A stretch of 58,654 nt of DNA from Anaerolineaceae bacterium (GCA_003524305.1 DQHW01000042.1:105257-163910), one strand, 5' to 3'; numbered from the stretch's first letter, positions 50,265 to 58,654 are shown. The notes: a model not told the origin generated them from the sequence alone. Program-made: numbers and translations.

Positions 50265-50615
50265 TCAATCCTGCTTTTTGCTTGAGACTGACACACCATC
50301 CCAGCCAAATTTGTTAAAATCAATTTCACCTTCAAGGCTAAACTCAATGCCTTCCTCTTCAAGCAAGACGCGCTGCATGTTGGTGCCGAATCCGTAGCCA
50401 TGCGGACTGATATGCCCCTTGGCATTGACCACGCGCTGCCAGGGCACGTCTTCAGCTTTGGGCTGCTTGCCGAGTGCAGCCAGGGCAAAACCGATCATCT
50501 GCGCCGAGCAGCGCCCGACGATGCGAGAAATTTGGCCGTAACTGGCCACTTTTCCCGCCGGTATCTGCCTGATCACGGTATAAATAAGGTCATAGAGTTT
50601 AGGTTCTTCTGCCAT
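50265..50615 (-). CDS. Alkyltransferase-like protein (ATL), MGMT family without the catalytic Cys
   Basis: 116 residues from the ATG after GGAGG; the open frame extends upstream but without support. YDLIYTVIRQIPAGKVASYGQIS and GFALAALG are the DNA-binding fold of O6-alkylguanine transferases. The usual PCHRV active site reads PWQRVV, so Trp replaces Cys, as in ATL proteins. These bind alkylated guanine and hand it to nucleotide excision repair. Divergent from the flippase-like gene. Confidence 0.9.
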   Translation of the reverse strand: MAEEPKLYDLIYTVIRQIPAGKVASYGQISRIVGRCSAQMIGFALAALGKQPKAEDVPWQRVVNAKGHISPHGYGFGTNMQRVLLEEEGIEFSLEGEIDFNKFGWDGVSVSSKKQD

Positions 50616-50699
50616 CCAACCTCCAGCATTTCTAACTGCATTATAGCCATCCTGCAACAAGTTGCAAGTGAAAGGGGCTCTCATGGTAGAATTTCAGTT

Positions 50700-51725
50700 A
50701 TGAAAAAATGGCAGTTTTGGCTGGGGATAGCAATCAGTGCAGTTTTCTTGTATTTTGCCCTCCGTGGGCTAAACCTGGGGGATTTTTGGAGCGCGATTAA
50801 ATCCGCAAATTATTGGTGGATCTTCCCCGGCATTGCGGTCTATTTTGTGGGGGTCTGGGCGAGAGCCTGGCGCTGGCATTACCTTTTAAAACCGATCAAA
50901 AATATAAAAACCAGAGTGATGTTCCCCATCACCTGCATCGGCTACATGGGCAACAACATCTACCCTGCCCGTGCCGGTGAAGTGCTGCGCGCGGTGGTGC
51001 TTAAACGCAAAGAAGGTGTTGCCATATCTGCCTCACTTGCTACCATCATTGTGGAGCGAGTCTTTGATTCCGTGGTTATGTTGGCCTTCGTTTTTGTCAA
51101 CCTGCCTGAATTGGCCAAGGTTGCCAAATTTGATTCCGGATTTGCAGGAAACATCCAGCAGCTAGCTTTTATAGGCATGGGTATTTTTCTTGGGGCTTTG
51201 ATCATCTTCTTATTGGCGGCCATGTTCCCCAAAACGACTGAGAAAATTTGCCTCTGGCTGATCAATCGCATCATTCCAAAGAAATTTCGTGAAAAAACAA
51301 TTGGCATCACCCTCAAATTCCTTGAGGGTCTTGTCTCACTACGTTCACCTGCAAATGTATTGATGGTGTTTTTTACTTCGGTTATCATCTGGCTGCTTGA
51401 AACCGTGAAATACTGGTTCGTCATGCATGCATTTACTTTTACAGTCAGTTTCTTCGCGCTGATGCTGCTTAACGGCATCGCCAATCTGGTCACCATCATT
51501 CCGGCTGCGCCGGGTTATATCGGCACCTGGGAGGCCGTTACAAAAGCAATATTGGTCGCGTACAACGTGCCTGGCGGCGAAGCATTAGGGTATGCCATTG
51601 TGCTGCATGTGGCCTTGTGGCTGCCCATCACTCTGCTTGGCGCATACTATATGACCCGTGAGGGCATCAAGTGGAACGATACCCTGCGCAAAGAAACCGA
51701 AAACAACGAACCTCAAGCTGAATAA
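50700..51725 (+). CDS. Lysylphosphatidylglycerol-synthase-TM / UPF0104 flippase-like protein
   Basis: 341 residues, about eight membrane helices. Family marks: ALRGLNLGDFWSAIKSANYWW, RAWRWHYLL, YMGNNIYPARAGEVLRAVVL with the conserved PAR.GE, IVERVFDSV, and IPAAPGYIGTWE. Such proteins move lipids or lipid-linked sugars across the membrane. The start at 50700 has only a weak ribosome site; the reading frame is open far upstream across the convergent ATL gene and is not likely coding there. Next to an FAD oxidoreductase (38 bases). Confidence 0.85.
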   Translation: MKKWQFWLGIAISAVFLYFALRGLNLGDFWSAIKSANYWWIFPGIAVYFVGVWARAWRWHYLLKPIKNIKTRVMFPITCIGYMGNNIYPARAGEVLRAVVLKRKEGVAISASLATIIVERVFDSVVMLAFVFVNLPELAKVAKFDSGFAGNIQQLAFIGMGIFLGALIIFLLAAMFPKTTEKICLWLINRIIPKKFREKTIGITLKFLEGLVSLRSPANVLMVFFTSVIIWLLETVKYWFVMHAFTFTVSFFALMLLNGIANLVTIIPAAPGYIGTWEAVTKAILVAYNVPGGEALGYAIVLHVALWLPITLLGAYYMTREGIKWNDTLRKETENNEPQAE

Positions 51726-51763
51726 GATCACCGCCATGATTATTATGCGCGGGTTGGAGGATT

Positions 51764-53074
51764 ATGGATAAGAAGAAAATCGCGATTGTCGGTGCCGGAT
51801 TCGGCGGCCTGTCAGCCGCCTATGATCTGGTCAAAGCCGGCCATCAAGTGACCATTTTCGAGAATGCCGCCACTCCCGGCGGTTTGGCCGCAGGTTACAA
51901 AGAACCCGGCTGGGATTGGACCGTGGAAAAGTTTTACCACCATTGGTTCACCTCAGACAAACACATGTTCGGTCTGATTCACGAATTGGGTTTGGATGCC
52001 AAAGTGATGGTGCGCAGCCCCAAAACCGTGATGTACACCAAGGGCAAGTTTTACCCCTTCGACTCCATCCTTAGTGCCCTACTCTATCCCGGTTTGGGAT
52101 ATGGCATCAACAAGATCCGCTTCGGATTGGTGGGGGTCTACCTGCGTCTGACCAAAAACTGGAAACCCATGGAAAAGACCACCGTATCTCGGTGGATGCG
52201 CAAGTGGGCTGGCGACAAGGTTTACACTGAAATGTGGGAACCCATGGTCGTGGGCAAGTTCGGCGAAAACTATGCCGAAAAAGTTAACATGGCCTGGATG
52301 TGGGCTCGCTTGCACACCCGCAGCACCAAACTGGTGACCTATGAAGGTGGTTTTCAGGCTTTCGCGGATGATTTCGCAGCCATTCTGCAAAAGATGGGTG
52401 TCGAGATTCGCTATAACACGGCTGTTGAAAAAATCAGCTCAGAAAAAGACCAATCAGTCAAAGTAAACCTCAAAAACGGCGAAGAAATCTTTGACCGCAT
52501 TCTGGTGACCCTCTCACCGGGTCAGATGGCCGCCATGACGCCTCAACTGCCCCAGGATTACCTGAAGGGTTTGCTGGAATTGAAAAGTATTGGTGCAGTG
52601 GTCTTAATGATCTCTCTTAAACACCAGCTCTCACGTGAGGGATACTATTGGTACAACCTGCCCAAGTCAGCGGGGTTTCCTTTCCTTGCCCTGGTTGAAC
52701 ATACCAACTTTTTACCCAAAGAGAAATATGGTGGTGAACACCTGATCTACTGCGGCGATTATCTCGAGACGGATCATGAATATTTCAAGTTAACCAAAGA
52801 AGAATTGCTTGAGCGATTTTTGCCCAGTTTTACACAAGTCAACCCTGAATTCAATCCTGAATGGGTCAACCGCACCTGGCTGACCAGGTCAAATTATGCC
52901 CAGCCTGTTCCGCTGCTCAATCATTCAAAGAATATCCCCAATATTCAGACGCCCCTACCCGGCATCTTTTTCGCCAGCATGTCTCAGGTTTATCCGTGGG
53001 ACAGAGGCACAAACTTCGCAGTGGAAATTGCCCGCAAGGCTGCGTCTCAAATTATTTCAACCATCGAAAAATAA
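51764..53074 (+). CDS. FAD-dependent oxidoreductase, protoporphyrinogen-oxidase/desaturase-like
   Basis: 436 residues. The FAD-binding Rossmann motif is IAIVGAGFGGLSAAYDL (residues about 6-22), followed by ENAATPGGLAAGY. PWDRGTNFAVEIARKAA near the end is the second FAD contact of the NAD(P)-binding_8/amine-oxidase group. The middle (YHHWFTSDKHMFGLIHELGL, KFGENYAEKVNMAWMWARLH) is typical of a subgroup found beside glycolipid and polysaccharide genes. Its pairing with the flippase-like gene suggests lipid or cell-envelope work. GGAGG precedes the ATG. Confidence 0.85.
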   Translation: MDKKKIAIVGAGFGGLSAAYDLVKAGHQVTIFENAATPGGLAAGYKEPGWDWTVEKFYHHWFTSDKHMFGLIHELGLDAKVMVRSPKTVMYTKGKFYPFDSILSALLYPGLGYGINKIRFGLVGVYLRLTKNWKPMEKTTVSRWMRKWAGDKVYTEMWEPMVVGKFGENYAEKVNMAWMWARLHTRSTKLVTYEGGFQAFADDFAAILQKMGVEIRYNTAVEKISSEKDQSVKVNLKNGEEIFDRILVTLSPGQMAAMTPQLPQDYLKGLLELKSIGAVVLMISLKHQLSREGYYWYNLPKSAGFPFLALVEHTNFLPKEKYGGEHLIYCGDYLETDHEYFKLTKEELLERFLPSFTQVNPEFNPEWVNRTWLTRSNYAQPVPLLNHSKNIPNIQTPLPGIFFASMSQVYPWDRGTNFAVEIARKAASQIISTIEK

Positions 53075-53129
53075 ATATTGACTTTGGAAAAAATAGTTGC
53101 AGTAAAGATTAAAAATATTAAGAAAACCG

Positions 53130-53170
53130 AAAGCCAAATCTCGTGAGAGAGATGGCTTTTTAATTTTCTG
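53130..53170 (+). terminator. Intrinsic terminator after the FAD oxidoreductase gene
   Basis: AAAGCCAAATCTC - GTGA - GAGAGATGGCTTTTT with one bulge, followed by AATTTT. Confidence 0.65.
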
Positions 53171-53393
53171 GAGTGTAATATATTTTTTTTGAAATATTGT
53201 CCAACATTTGGTAGTTGTGCCCCATGTAACCATTAAAACACCACATATAGGGTTGTCGAAAATTTGTTTCACGCGCTTCTGGTGTCTTAAATAATCAGAA
53301 TGTTTTGGCGGAAAAATCGACTTACCCCGGATTATTTAAGTTTCAGTTTTCTTAAATATTGAACTTTTTTTAACCCAGCGTAGGGTAATCGTC

Positions 53394-53422
53394 TTGTCTG
53401 AGAAGTTTGTTTCTGCTAAAAT
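53394..53422 (+). promoter_or_regulatory. Candidate dnaA promoter
   Basis: TTGTCT (53394-53399), 17 bases, TAAAAT (53417-53422); gives a leader of about 140 bases to the ATG at 53572. Confidence 0.45.
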
Positions 53423-53571
53423 TGTCGTTAATGATTTATAAACGCTGATCGGGATTGAGCGTTGAAAGCCAAAAAATTTATTGTTAGCATTTTTTGAACA
53501 ACCATTTTTACCAATGGCTTGGCACTGCCGTACCTGTTTCAAACCAAACCCTTTGATTGAGGCCTTATTAA

Positions 53572-54924
53572 ATGAATTCGCAGCAAGCTTGGCAAGCGGC
53601 CGTTGGCCAACTGCAAATGGAAATGTCGAAAGCTTCCTTTGACACCTGGGTGCGCAGCACCGAATTGGTGTCTTATGAAGACAGCGCATTTACCATTGGC
53701 GTGCCCAATGCATATGCCCGTGACTGGCTTGAATCCCGTTTAACCTCAACCATCGTGAGAATCTTAACCGGGCTGATGGAAGGCCCCCAGGAAATTAAAT
53801 TTATTGTTTGGCACAAAGATTACCAGCCGCAGACTGAAGAAAAACCCAAAGAAATTACTCAACAAACCCCTGTTGTCTCGATTTCACAACCTGTTGTATC
53901 TTGTTCTCTTAACTCCAAATACAGTTTCGATAATTATGTGGTGGGGTCGTCCAACCGACTGGCGCACGCGGCCTGCCTGGCCGTAGCCGAGAACCCTGCC
54001 CAGGCTTATAATCCGCTGTTCTTATATGGCGGTGTCGGGCTTGGAAAAACCCACCTGCTGCATGCCATCGGCAACCATGCACGCACAACCGGCAAACAGG
54101 TGCTGTACGTTTCTTCAGAAGAATTCACCAACGATCTGATCAACGCCATCCGCACTCATAACACGCCCGCGTTCCGCGAACGCTATCGCCGCATTGACAT
54201 TCTGCTGATCGACGACATCCAGTTCATCGCCGGCAAAGAATCCACCCAGGAAGAATTCTTCCATACTTTTAACACCTTACATGGTCAGGATAAGCAAATT
54301 GTGCTTTCTTCAGATCGGCCGCCAAAGGCCATGGGCACACTCGAAGAACGCTTGCGCTCACGTTTTGAATGGGGTCTCACCGCGGATATTCAATCTCCAG
54401 ATATTGAAACACGCATCGCCATCCTCGGCGAAAAAGCCCAAAAATCACGTCACAAGGTGCCCCAGGCCATTCTCGAACAGATTGCGCGGCAGTTTACCTC
54501 CAACATTCGCGAACTCGAAGGTGCGCTCACCCGGGTGGTGGCTTATGCAGAACTGCGCGGCAAGCCGTTGACCGAAGATCTGGTCAATGTGGCGCTTACT
54601 GACTTGATCCCTCAACGCAACACTTTTGAACCTTCCAGAGTTGTGGATGTTGTTGCCTCCGTCTTTGGCATCACTCCCGAAAAACTGCTCGGACGCGACC
54701 GCACCCGCGAAGCAGCCCTGCCCAGGCAGGTGGTGATGTATTTGTTGCGCCAGGAGGCCAACGTGTCTCTTCCCCAGATTGGTCAGGTGCTCGGCGGACG
54801 CGACCATACGACTGTTATCTACGCCTGTGAAAAAGTGGCCGACCTGATCGAAAAGGACGAACTGTTGCGCCGACAGATCGTTCAGATCCGCGAACAGCTC
54901 AACGGTCAGCGAACTATCTTCTAG
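53572..54924 (+). CDS. dnaA: Chromosomal replication initiator DnaA
   Basis: 450 residues. Domain I about 1-80 (WQAAVGQLQMEMSKASFDTW). Domain III: YNPLFLYGGVGLGKTHLLHAIGN with Walker A (about 153), ILLIDDIQFIAGKE with Walker B, and ELEGALTRV. Domain IV is the DNA-binding helix set with GRDHTTVIYACEKV (about 406-419). ATP-bound DnaA opens the origin. No rpmH lies before it and no dnaN after it; RNase J follows instead. Ribosome site weak (GATTGAGG). Confidence 0.97.
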   Translation: MNSQQAWQAAVGQLQMEMSKASFDTWVRSTELVSYEDSAFTIGVPNAYARDWLESRLTSTIVRILTGLMEGPQEIKFIVWHKDYQPQTEEKPKEITQQTPVVSISQPVVSCSLNSKYSFDNYVVGSSNRLAHAACLAVAENPAQAYNPLFLYGGVGLGKTHLLHAIGNHARTTGKQVLYVSSEEFTNDLINAIRTHNTPAFRERYRRIDILLIDDIQFIAGKESTQEEFFHTFNTLHGQDKQIVLSSDRPPKAMGTLEERLRSRFEWGLTADIQSPDIETRIAILGEKAQKSRHKVPQAILEQIARQFTSNIRELEGALTRVVAYAELRGKPLTEDLVNVALTDLIPQRNTFEPSRVVDVVASVFGITPEKLLGRDRTREAALPRQVVMYLLRQEANVSLPQIGQVLGGRDHTTVIYACEKVADLIEKDELLRRQIVQIREQLNGQRTIF

Positions 54925-55243
54925 TTCTTTAACTTGACTTTTGAATTATTATCAATTTCTTATAATTAATCCCTATTAATAGAGTATAATAGTCAGGTAT
55001 TACTTATTGGATCACAGGATAGACGAATTATTTTGATGAGACAATCAGTTTGGACAGCAGTAGATGGATTTTCCCCGCGTTCTTTGGGGCAGTGTGACAA
55101 AAAACATTGATTATTCAACGATCCCTGGCCTTTATATTGCCGGGGATTTTTCTAAAATACGCACTTAATGCTGCCGCAGGCAGTTTATTTTATTGCAATG
55201 AAGTTCTTCTAAATGGGGAACAAGAAAGGTTTATAAGTTTAAA
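54925..55243. other. dnaA-rnj gap with a possible small transcript
   Basis: 319 bases without a recognised gene. TATAAT boxes at 54961 and 54985, a 24-codon frame (55036-55110: MRQSVWTAVDGFSPRSLGQC and KKH end), then a terminator at 55121. The frame lacks a good ribosome site, so the product may be an RNA. After the terminator there is a plain leader to the RNase J ATG. No DnaA-box cluster seen. Confidence 0.4.
55121..55152 (+). terminator. Intrinsic terminator in the dnaA-rnj gap
   Basis: ATCCCTGGC (55121-55129) pairs, with one T-G wobble, with GCCGGGGAT (55139-55147), followed by TTTTTCT. It lies 197 bases after the dnaA stop, so it may end dnaA transcription or a separate short transcript. 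Confidence 0.7.
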
Positions 55244-56911
55244 ATGAAACAAAAAAATACAACACAGAGCACCCAACCTGGTGTGCTCAAGATCATCCCA
55301 TTGGGCGGACTCGGAGAAGTCGGCGCCAATATGATGGTTTATGAATATGATGGCCAAATTTTATTGGTGGATACCGGGTTGATGTTCCCAGAAAATGACA
55401 TGTTGGGGATTGATTACATCATCCCTGATCTCACCTATTTACGCGCCCGTCGCAATAAAGTGAGAGGCATTGTCATCACCCATGGTCATGAAGACCATAC
55501 CGGCGCCATTCATCATGTGCTTGAAGAAATTCAAGCACCCATTTATGCCACCCCCTTGACCCGCGGATTACTTGAAGTCAAACTGGCAAAAAACGGTCTG
55601 CTAGCAAAAGCCAAGATTGAAACCATTCATGCTGGCGACACTCGCAAGATTGGTCCATTCAAGGTGGATTTCTTCCATGTCTGCCATTCCATCCCGGATG
55701 CAGTCGGACTCGGAATAGATACCCCCGCCGGTTTGGTCGTGCACACAGGTGACTACAAATTTGATCACACCCCAGTGGATAGCTGGCCAACTGATTACGC
55801 CAAACTTGCCGAGTTTCAACGCCGCGGCGTCATGGCTTTACTTGCAGATTCGACCAACGCAGAACGTCCGGGTTGGACTCCTTCTGAACGTGTCATCGAT
55901 GCCGGTTTTGATAAGGTTTTTCGTGAAGCCAAAGGGCGGGTTGTAATTGCCAGTTTTGCGTCTTTGATCTCGCGTATGCAGCAAGTTGCGAACGCTGCTT
56001 CAAACCATGGCCGCAAGATGGCTTTCGCCGGCACCAGCATGGTGGATAATGCCAAGATTGCAATCAAGCTCAATTATCTTAAACCCAAAGATAACCTGAT
56101 CATAAGTCTTGATGAGGCATTAAAAATGCCTGATAAGAATGTGGTCATCATGTGCACCGGGTCACAAGGCGAACCCACGTCCATACTTGGGCGTCTCTCA
56201 ATGGGCAGCCACCGTACCTTTGATGTCAAAGAAGGCGATACCATCGTACTTTCCGCCCATCCCATCCCCGGAAATGAAGAAAGCGTTTCACACACCATCA
56301 ATCGCTTGCTTGAACGCGGCGCCAACGTGATTTACGATAGCATTGCGCCGGTGCACGTTTCAGGTCACGCCAGCCAGGAAGAAATGAAGCTGATGATGCA
56401 CCTGACACAACCTGATTACTTCATCCCCATCCATGGCGAGTTACGTCAATTGAAACAGCACGCCAAACTGGCGCATGAACTGGGCATTCCAGAAGACAAC
56501 ATCATGGTCATCCTCAACGGACAGAGCGTCGAGTTCGCCAATGGCAAGATGCGCAAAGGTGAACGCATTCCCGCTTCATATGTATATGTGGATGGTTCAG
56601 GTGTGGGTGACGTCGGCAAAGATGTCATGAAAGACCGCGAAACCCTGGCCCAGGAAGGCGTCATGGTGGTCAACATCATCATGGATAAACTTACCGGTAA
56701 ACCTGTGAAAATGCCCGAGATCATCAGCCGCGGTTTCATCACATTGGATGATGCGGGTTCCATTTTTAACGGTTTGCGCGCGAGGGTTTTTGATACGGCC
56801 TCCAAAGCCAATGGCAACATCCAAAAAGACGTGGAACAAGCTGTCGGCAACTATCTTTACAAAGAAACACAGCGCCGTCCAATGGTGTTTGTCAACATCG
56901 TCAAAAACTAA
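55244..56911 (+). CDS. rnj: Ribonuclease J
   Basis: 555 residues. Beta-lactamase fold: MVYEYDGQILLVDTGLMFP, HGHEDHTGAIHHVL with the metal ligands (about residue 80), CHSIPDAVGLGI, VVHTGDYKFD. Beta-CASP part: CTGSQGEPTSILGRLSMG and HVSGHASQEE, then PIHGELRQL. C-terminal domain about 450-555. 5'-3' exonuclease and endonuclease of mRNA decay and rRNA maturation. Ends at copy 2 of the hairpin element. Confidence 0.96.
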   Translation: MKQKNTTQSTQPGVLKIIPLGGLGEVGANMMVYEYDGQILLVDTGLMFPENDMLGIDYIIPDLTYLRARRNKVRGIVITHGHEDHTGAIHHVLEEIQAPIYATPLTRGLLEVKLAKNGLLAKAKIETIHAGDTRKIGPFKVDFFHVCHSIPDAVGLGIDTPAGLVVHTGDYKFDHTPVDSWPTDYAKLAEFQRRGVMALLADSTNAERPGWTPSERVIDAGFDKVFREAKGRVVIASFASLISRMQQVANAASNHGRKMAFAGTSMVDNAKIAIKLNYLKPKDNLIISLDEALKMPDKNVVIMCTGSQGEPTSILGRLSMGSHRTFDVKEGDTIVLSAHPIPGNEESVSHTINRLLERGANVIYDSIAPVHVSGHASQEEMKLMMHLTQPDYFIPIHGELRQLKQHAKLAHELGIPEDNIMVILNGQSVEFANGKMRKGERIPASYVYVDGSGVGDVGKDVMKDRETLAQEGVMVVNIIMDKLTGKPVKMPEIISRGFITLDDAGSIFNGLRARVFDTASKANGNIQKDVEQAVGNYLYKETQRRPMVFVNIVKN

Positions 56912-56937
56912 ACACAATTAATTTATTTCGACTTATT

Positions 56938-56972
56938 AACCTTGCCAAAGTTTAAGACCTTGGCAAGGTTGC
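56938..56972. terminator. Hairpin element, copy 2 of a dispersed repeat
   Basis: AACCTTGCCAAAGTTT with AAGACCTTGGCAAGGTT; the outer 11 base pairs are intact, and the inner part has mismatches relative to copy 1 at 50166. Lies between convergent rnj and mutY. Confidence 0.75.
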
Positions 56973-56983
56973 TTATTAAGAAA

Positions 56984-58045
56984 CTAGATTATCAACAAAT
57001 CATTTGAAATTGATCTGTCAATCTTCCCCATGGGATAGTCGCCCAGTTCTTCAATTTTTACCCAGCGTAATTCACTGGCTTCAAGCGCGATGGGCTGCTC
57101 ACCCTTCAAGTCGGCAAACCAGGCTTGCAGCGTCACTTTGAAATGAGTGTAGGCATGGCGATAAACACCAAACATGTGTGTGGCAAAGACTTCGCTGCCA
57201 AGTTCTTCACGGATTTCCCTGACCAGCGCTTCGGCATGACTTTCACCGGCTTCCAGCTTGCCGCCGGGGAATTCCCACAATCCGCCCAGCAACCCTTTTG
57301 AAGGGCGTCTGGCAATCAGCACCAATCCATTCTGGCGGATGATCGCCGCGACTACATCGATATGCGGCACAGGCTGTTTTTCGCGCATCACCGGGAATTT
57401 TTCTTGCGTATTATGTTTTTGGCTTTTACAAATTGTGTTGACCGGGCAGTTTGTACAGTCAGGCAATTTCGGTGTACAGATGGTAGCACCCAGATCCATG
57501 ACTGCCTGGTTATACGCGGATGCTTCGCCTTTTGGCAGCAGGTCCGCGGCCAGCAGCCACAACTTCTTTTCACCTTCAGGGGTATTTACCGCTTCTGAAA
57601 ACTCAAAAACGCGCGCCAGCACCCGTTTGACATTGCCATCCAGAACGGCCTCGTCAGCGCCAAACGCAATTGAACTGATGGCTGCGGCGGTGTAGCGGCC
57701 GACGCCGGGCAGCTTGCATAATTCAGCCGCTGAAGACGGAAATTGGCCTTGACAGGTTTCACTCACCAGCCGCGCAGCTTTAAGCATATTACGCGCCCGT
57801 GAATAATAGCCAAGCCCCTCCCATACGTTTAGAACATCGTGCTCTTTGGCTGACGCCAGCGCCTGAACGTTCGGGAATTTCTGCATCCATCTGTCGTAAT
57901 AGGGGATGACGGTGTTGACCTGGGTTTGCTGCAGCATGATCTCTGAGACCCAAATCGCATAAGCATCCGTTTTGCCGCGCCAGGGCATCTGACGTGCATG
58001 AACGGCATACCAGTTTAGTAGCAGCCTGCCGAATTCAGTGTTCAT
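56984..58045 (-). CDS. mutY: A/G-specific adenine DNA glycosylase MutY
   Basis: 353 residues. Catalytic Glu in WVSEIMLQQTQV; helix-hairpin-helix LPGVGRYTAAAI (about 108-120); the Asp in AVLDGNVKRVLARVF; iron-sulfur cluster C-x6-C-x2-C-x5-C in CTPKLPDCTNCPVNTIC (about 187-203). C-terminal Nudix-like domain (LLGGLWEFPGGKLEAGE, then REIREELGSE) that recognises 8-oxoG. Removes A opposite 8-oxoG. The Nudix box is nearly complete, as in MutY/MutT-like C-terminal domains. Confidence 0.95.
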   Translation of the reverse strand: MNTEFGRLLLNWYAVHARQMPWRGKTDAYAIWVSEIMLQQTQVNTVIPYYDRWMQKFPNVQALASAKEHDVLNVWEGLGYYSRARNMLKAARLVSETCQGQFPSSAAELCKLPGVGRYTAAAISSIAFGADEAVLDGNVKRVLARVFEFSEAVNTPEGEKKLWLLAADLLPKGEASAYNQAVMDLGATICTPKLPDCTNCPVNTICKSQKHNTQEKFPVMREKQPVPHIDVVAAIIRQNGLVLIARRPSKGLLGGLWEFPGGKLEAGESHAEALVREIREELGSEVFATHMFGVYRHAYTHFKVTLQAWFADLKGEQPIALEASELRWVKIEELGDYPMGKIDRSISNDLLII

Positions 58046-58052
58046 GAATGAG

Positions 58053-58367
58053 TTAAAGTTGGAAACCGGTTTTGGCGGGGATGATCTTTTGTTCGTAGTT
58101 TTGGACGTATTCCATCAGTTTCAAATTCAAGTCAATCCAGGCTTGTGAACTGATCAACTGCCTGGCTCGATTCAAACTGGAAATGACCGCGCCTACCAGA
58201 ATCTGGGGTTGGTCGCCATAAACCGTTGCCCAGGCATCAGAAAGCTCACAACCAAGCCGCTGCACCCCGGGGATGAAATCCCGAATCACGAACTCAAAAT
58301 ATTCTTGTTCGTGTTCGGGGATGATATCCCAAGTCATCAGCAACTTAACCTGTTGAGCCTCTGCCAT
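58053..58367 (-). CDS. Small alpha/beta protein of unknown function
   Basis: 104 residues: KLLMTWDIIPEHEQEYFEFVIRDFIPGVQRLG (in parts), then YGDQPQILVGAVISSLNRARQLISSQAW. The strand-helix-strand pattern and size recall dimeric alpha-beta barrel proteins, but no family is certain. Its ATG overlaps the stop of the upstream MBL gene (TAATG), and mutY follows after seven bases, so the three genes are coupled. Confidence 0.65.
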   Translation of the reverse strand: MAEAQQVKLLMTWDIIPEHEQEYFEFVIRDFIPGVQRLGCELSDAWATVYGDQPQILVGAVISSLNRARQLISSQAWIDLNLKLMEYVQNYEQKIIPAKTGFQL

Positions 58368-58654
58368 TATGCACCGTTATTCTTTTGATAATCGAGCACC
58401 ACCACCTTTGTTTCATCAGGCAGTGAATTGGTATTTTGAATTTTCAATGAAGGCACACTCTCAACATTAGTGAGTCCCATTTCTTTCAGAAACTTCGCAA
58501 GAGGTTCCATGGGCTCAGAAGTTTCTGCTGAAGCATCAGTTTTGTAATGCATGGGGATGACAATGCTGGGTTCGAGCAGGCTGATTACTTCAACTGCCTT
58601 GATGGCATTCAAGCTGCCGCCTGACCCCACCGGCACAAGCGCTACATGGATGGG
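58367..58654 (-). CDS. MBL-fold metallohydrolase (UlaG-like), C-terminal part, runs off the right edge
   Basis: The last 95 codons, frame open to the window edge. PIHVALVPVGSGGSLNAIKAVEVISLLEPSIVIPMHYKTD (in parts) is the end of a metallo-beta-lactamase fold, with the late metal-binding His in PMHY; this layout is typical of the UlaG/YtkL-like group. The N-terminal HxHxDH motif lies outside the window. Confidence 0.8.
   Translation of the reverse strand, partial: PIHVALVPVGSGGSLNAIKAVEVISLLEPSIVIPMHYKTDASAETSEPMEPLAKFLKEMGLTNVESVPSLKIQNTNSLPDETKVVVLDYQKNNGA

Larger units (their letters stand above)
53075..53571. other. Gene-free region upstream of dnaA
   Basis: 497 bases. Starts with a hairpin (AAAGCCA..ATCTC / GAGAGAT.GGCTTT, 53130-53160, then TTTTAATTTT) that ends the oxidoreductase gene. 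The rest is AT-rich, and a dnaA promoter candidate lies at 53394. I searched by eye for TTATNCACA boxes on both strands and found no cluster, so I do not call an origin here, although the position next to dnaA is where one is often found. Confidence 0.5.

Noticed and set aside
50400..50699. Upstream extension of the flippase-like gene across the ATL gene
   Set aside because: The extension overlaps the ATL gene in antisense, has no ribosome site, and its product lacks the family N-terminus; the protein aligns from the ATG at 50700.
53075..55243. Origin of replication around dnaA
   Set aside because: By eye I found no cluster of TTATNCACA-type boxes or AT-rich 13-mers on either strand in the two gaps beside dnaA. 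A GC-skew plot would decide; a switch at this position would support an origin here.

Overview
The window looks like a stretch of chromosome from a mid-GC, probably filamentous and anaerobic member of the Chloroflexota, most likely class Anaerolineae. This is inferred from protein style and gene company, not from a marker-gene search. The signs are several lipoproteins with Thr/Pro linkers, a NurA / HAS-barrel-like / HerA operon, a membrane-anchored cyclophilin, DUF4405 and DUF4173 membrane proteins, and dnaA followed by an RNase J gene. I see no rRNA, tRNA or CRISPR array, and no phage or plasmid module.

Layout. 1-460: the start of an IS200/RAYT-type transposase (minus strand, running off the left edge) and a perfect 38-bp palindrome that matches a sequence inside the transposase gene. 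0.46-9.3 kb: acetate kinase, a TetR regulator, an intergenic cluster of degenerate repeats, then small metabolic and stress genes (EamA permease, NUDIX, flavodoxin, DUF1801-like), a cyclophilin, and an HhH/HemX-like membrane protein. 9.3-15.3 kb: a copper-type pair (HMA protein plus UreH-type permease with a cupredoxin tail), a YhhN-like membrane protein, an MFS exporter, a GH13 glycosidase and a second TetR gene. 15.3-19.9 kb: a Cys-cluster protein and four tandem paralogous lipoproteins. 19.9-28.5 kb: an ABC exporter, a DUF4405/Cys-rich protein, HAD, Asp/Glu racemase, a HEAT-like protein, an aldo/keto reductase, a TSUP permease and an MFS permease. 28.6-35.5 kb: three tandem MCP-like receptors with polytopic membrane domains and no che genes nearby. 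35.6-47.1 kb: the accessory zone. 47.2-58.65 kb: MntP, FmdB-type zinc ribbon, DUF4173 protein, alkyltransferase-like protein, flippase-like protein, FAD oxidoreductase, dnaA, rnj, mutY and the end of an MBL-fold gene.

The accessory zone holds the two most unusual arrangements. First, an intact nfeD gene is followed by two displaced copies of its own 3' end. Each copy lies just downstream of a single unrelated gene (a methyltransferase; a small membrane protein), as if single-gene cassettes had inserted at the nfeD 3' end and left the old end behind. No integrase is visible. Second, a GC-rich nurA / HAS-barrel / herA operon becomes abruptly AT-rich about 225 codons into herA, just after the Walker A region. 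It stays AT-rich through a DUF2971 gene and an OLD-family ATPase-TOPRIM gene. This suggests that the herA 3' part and its two partners were exchanged as a block, and that the five genes form a candidate DNA-processing or anti-phage system.

Regulation visible in the sequence: both TetR genes have good sigma-70-type promoters with a palindrome between -35 and -10. For the second TetR gene and for nfeD the -10 box is so close to the ATG that the mRNA is probably leaderless. Many genes end in clear intrinsic terminators. One 33-bp hairpin element serves as the intergenic hairpin at two separate convergent gene pairs.
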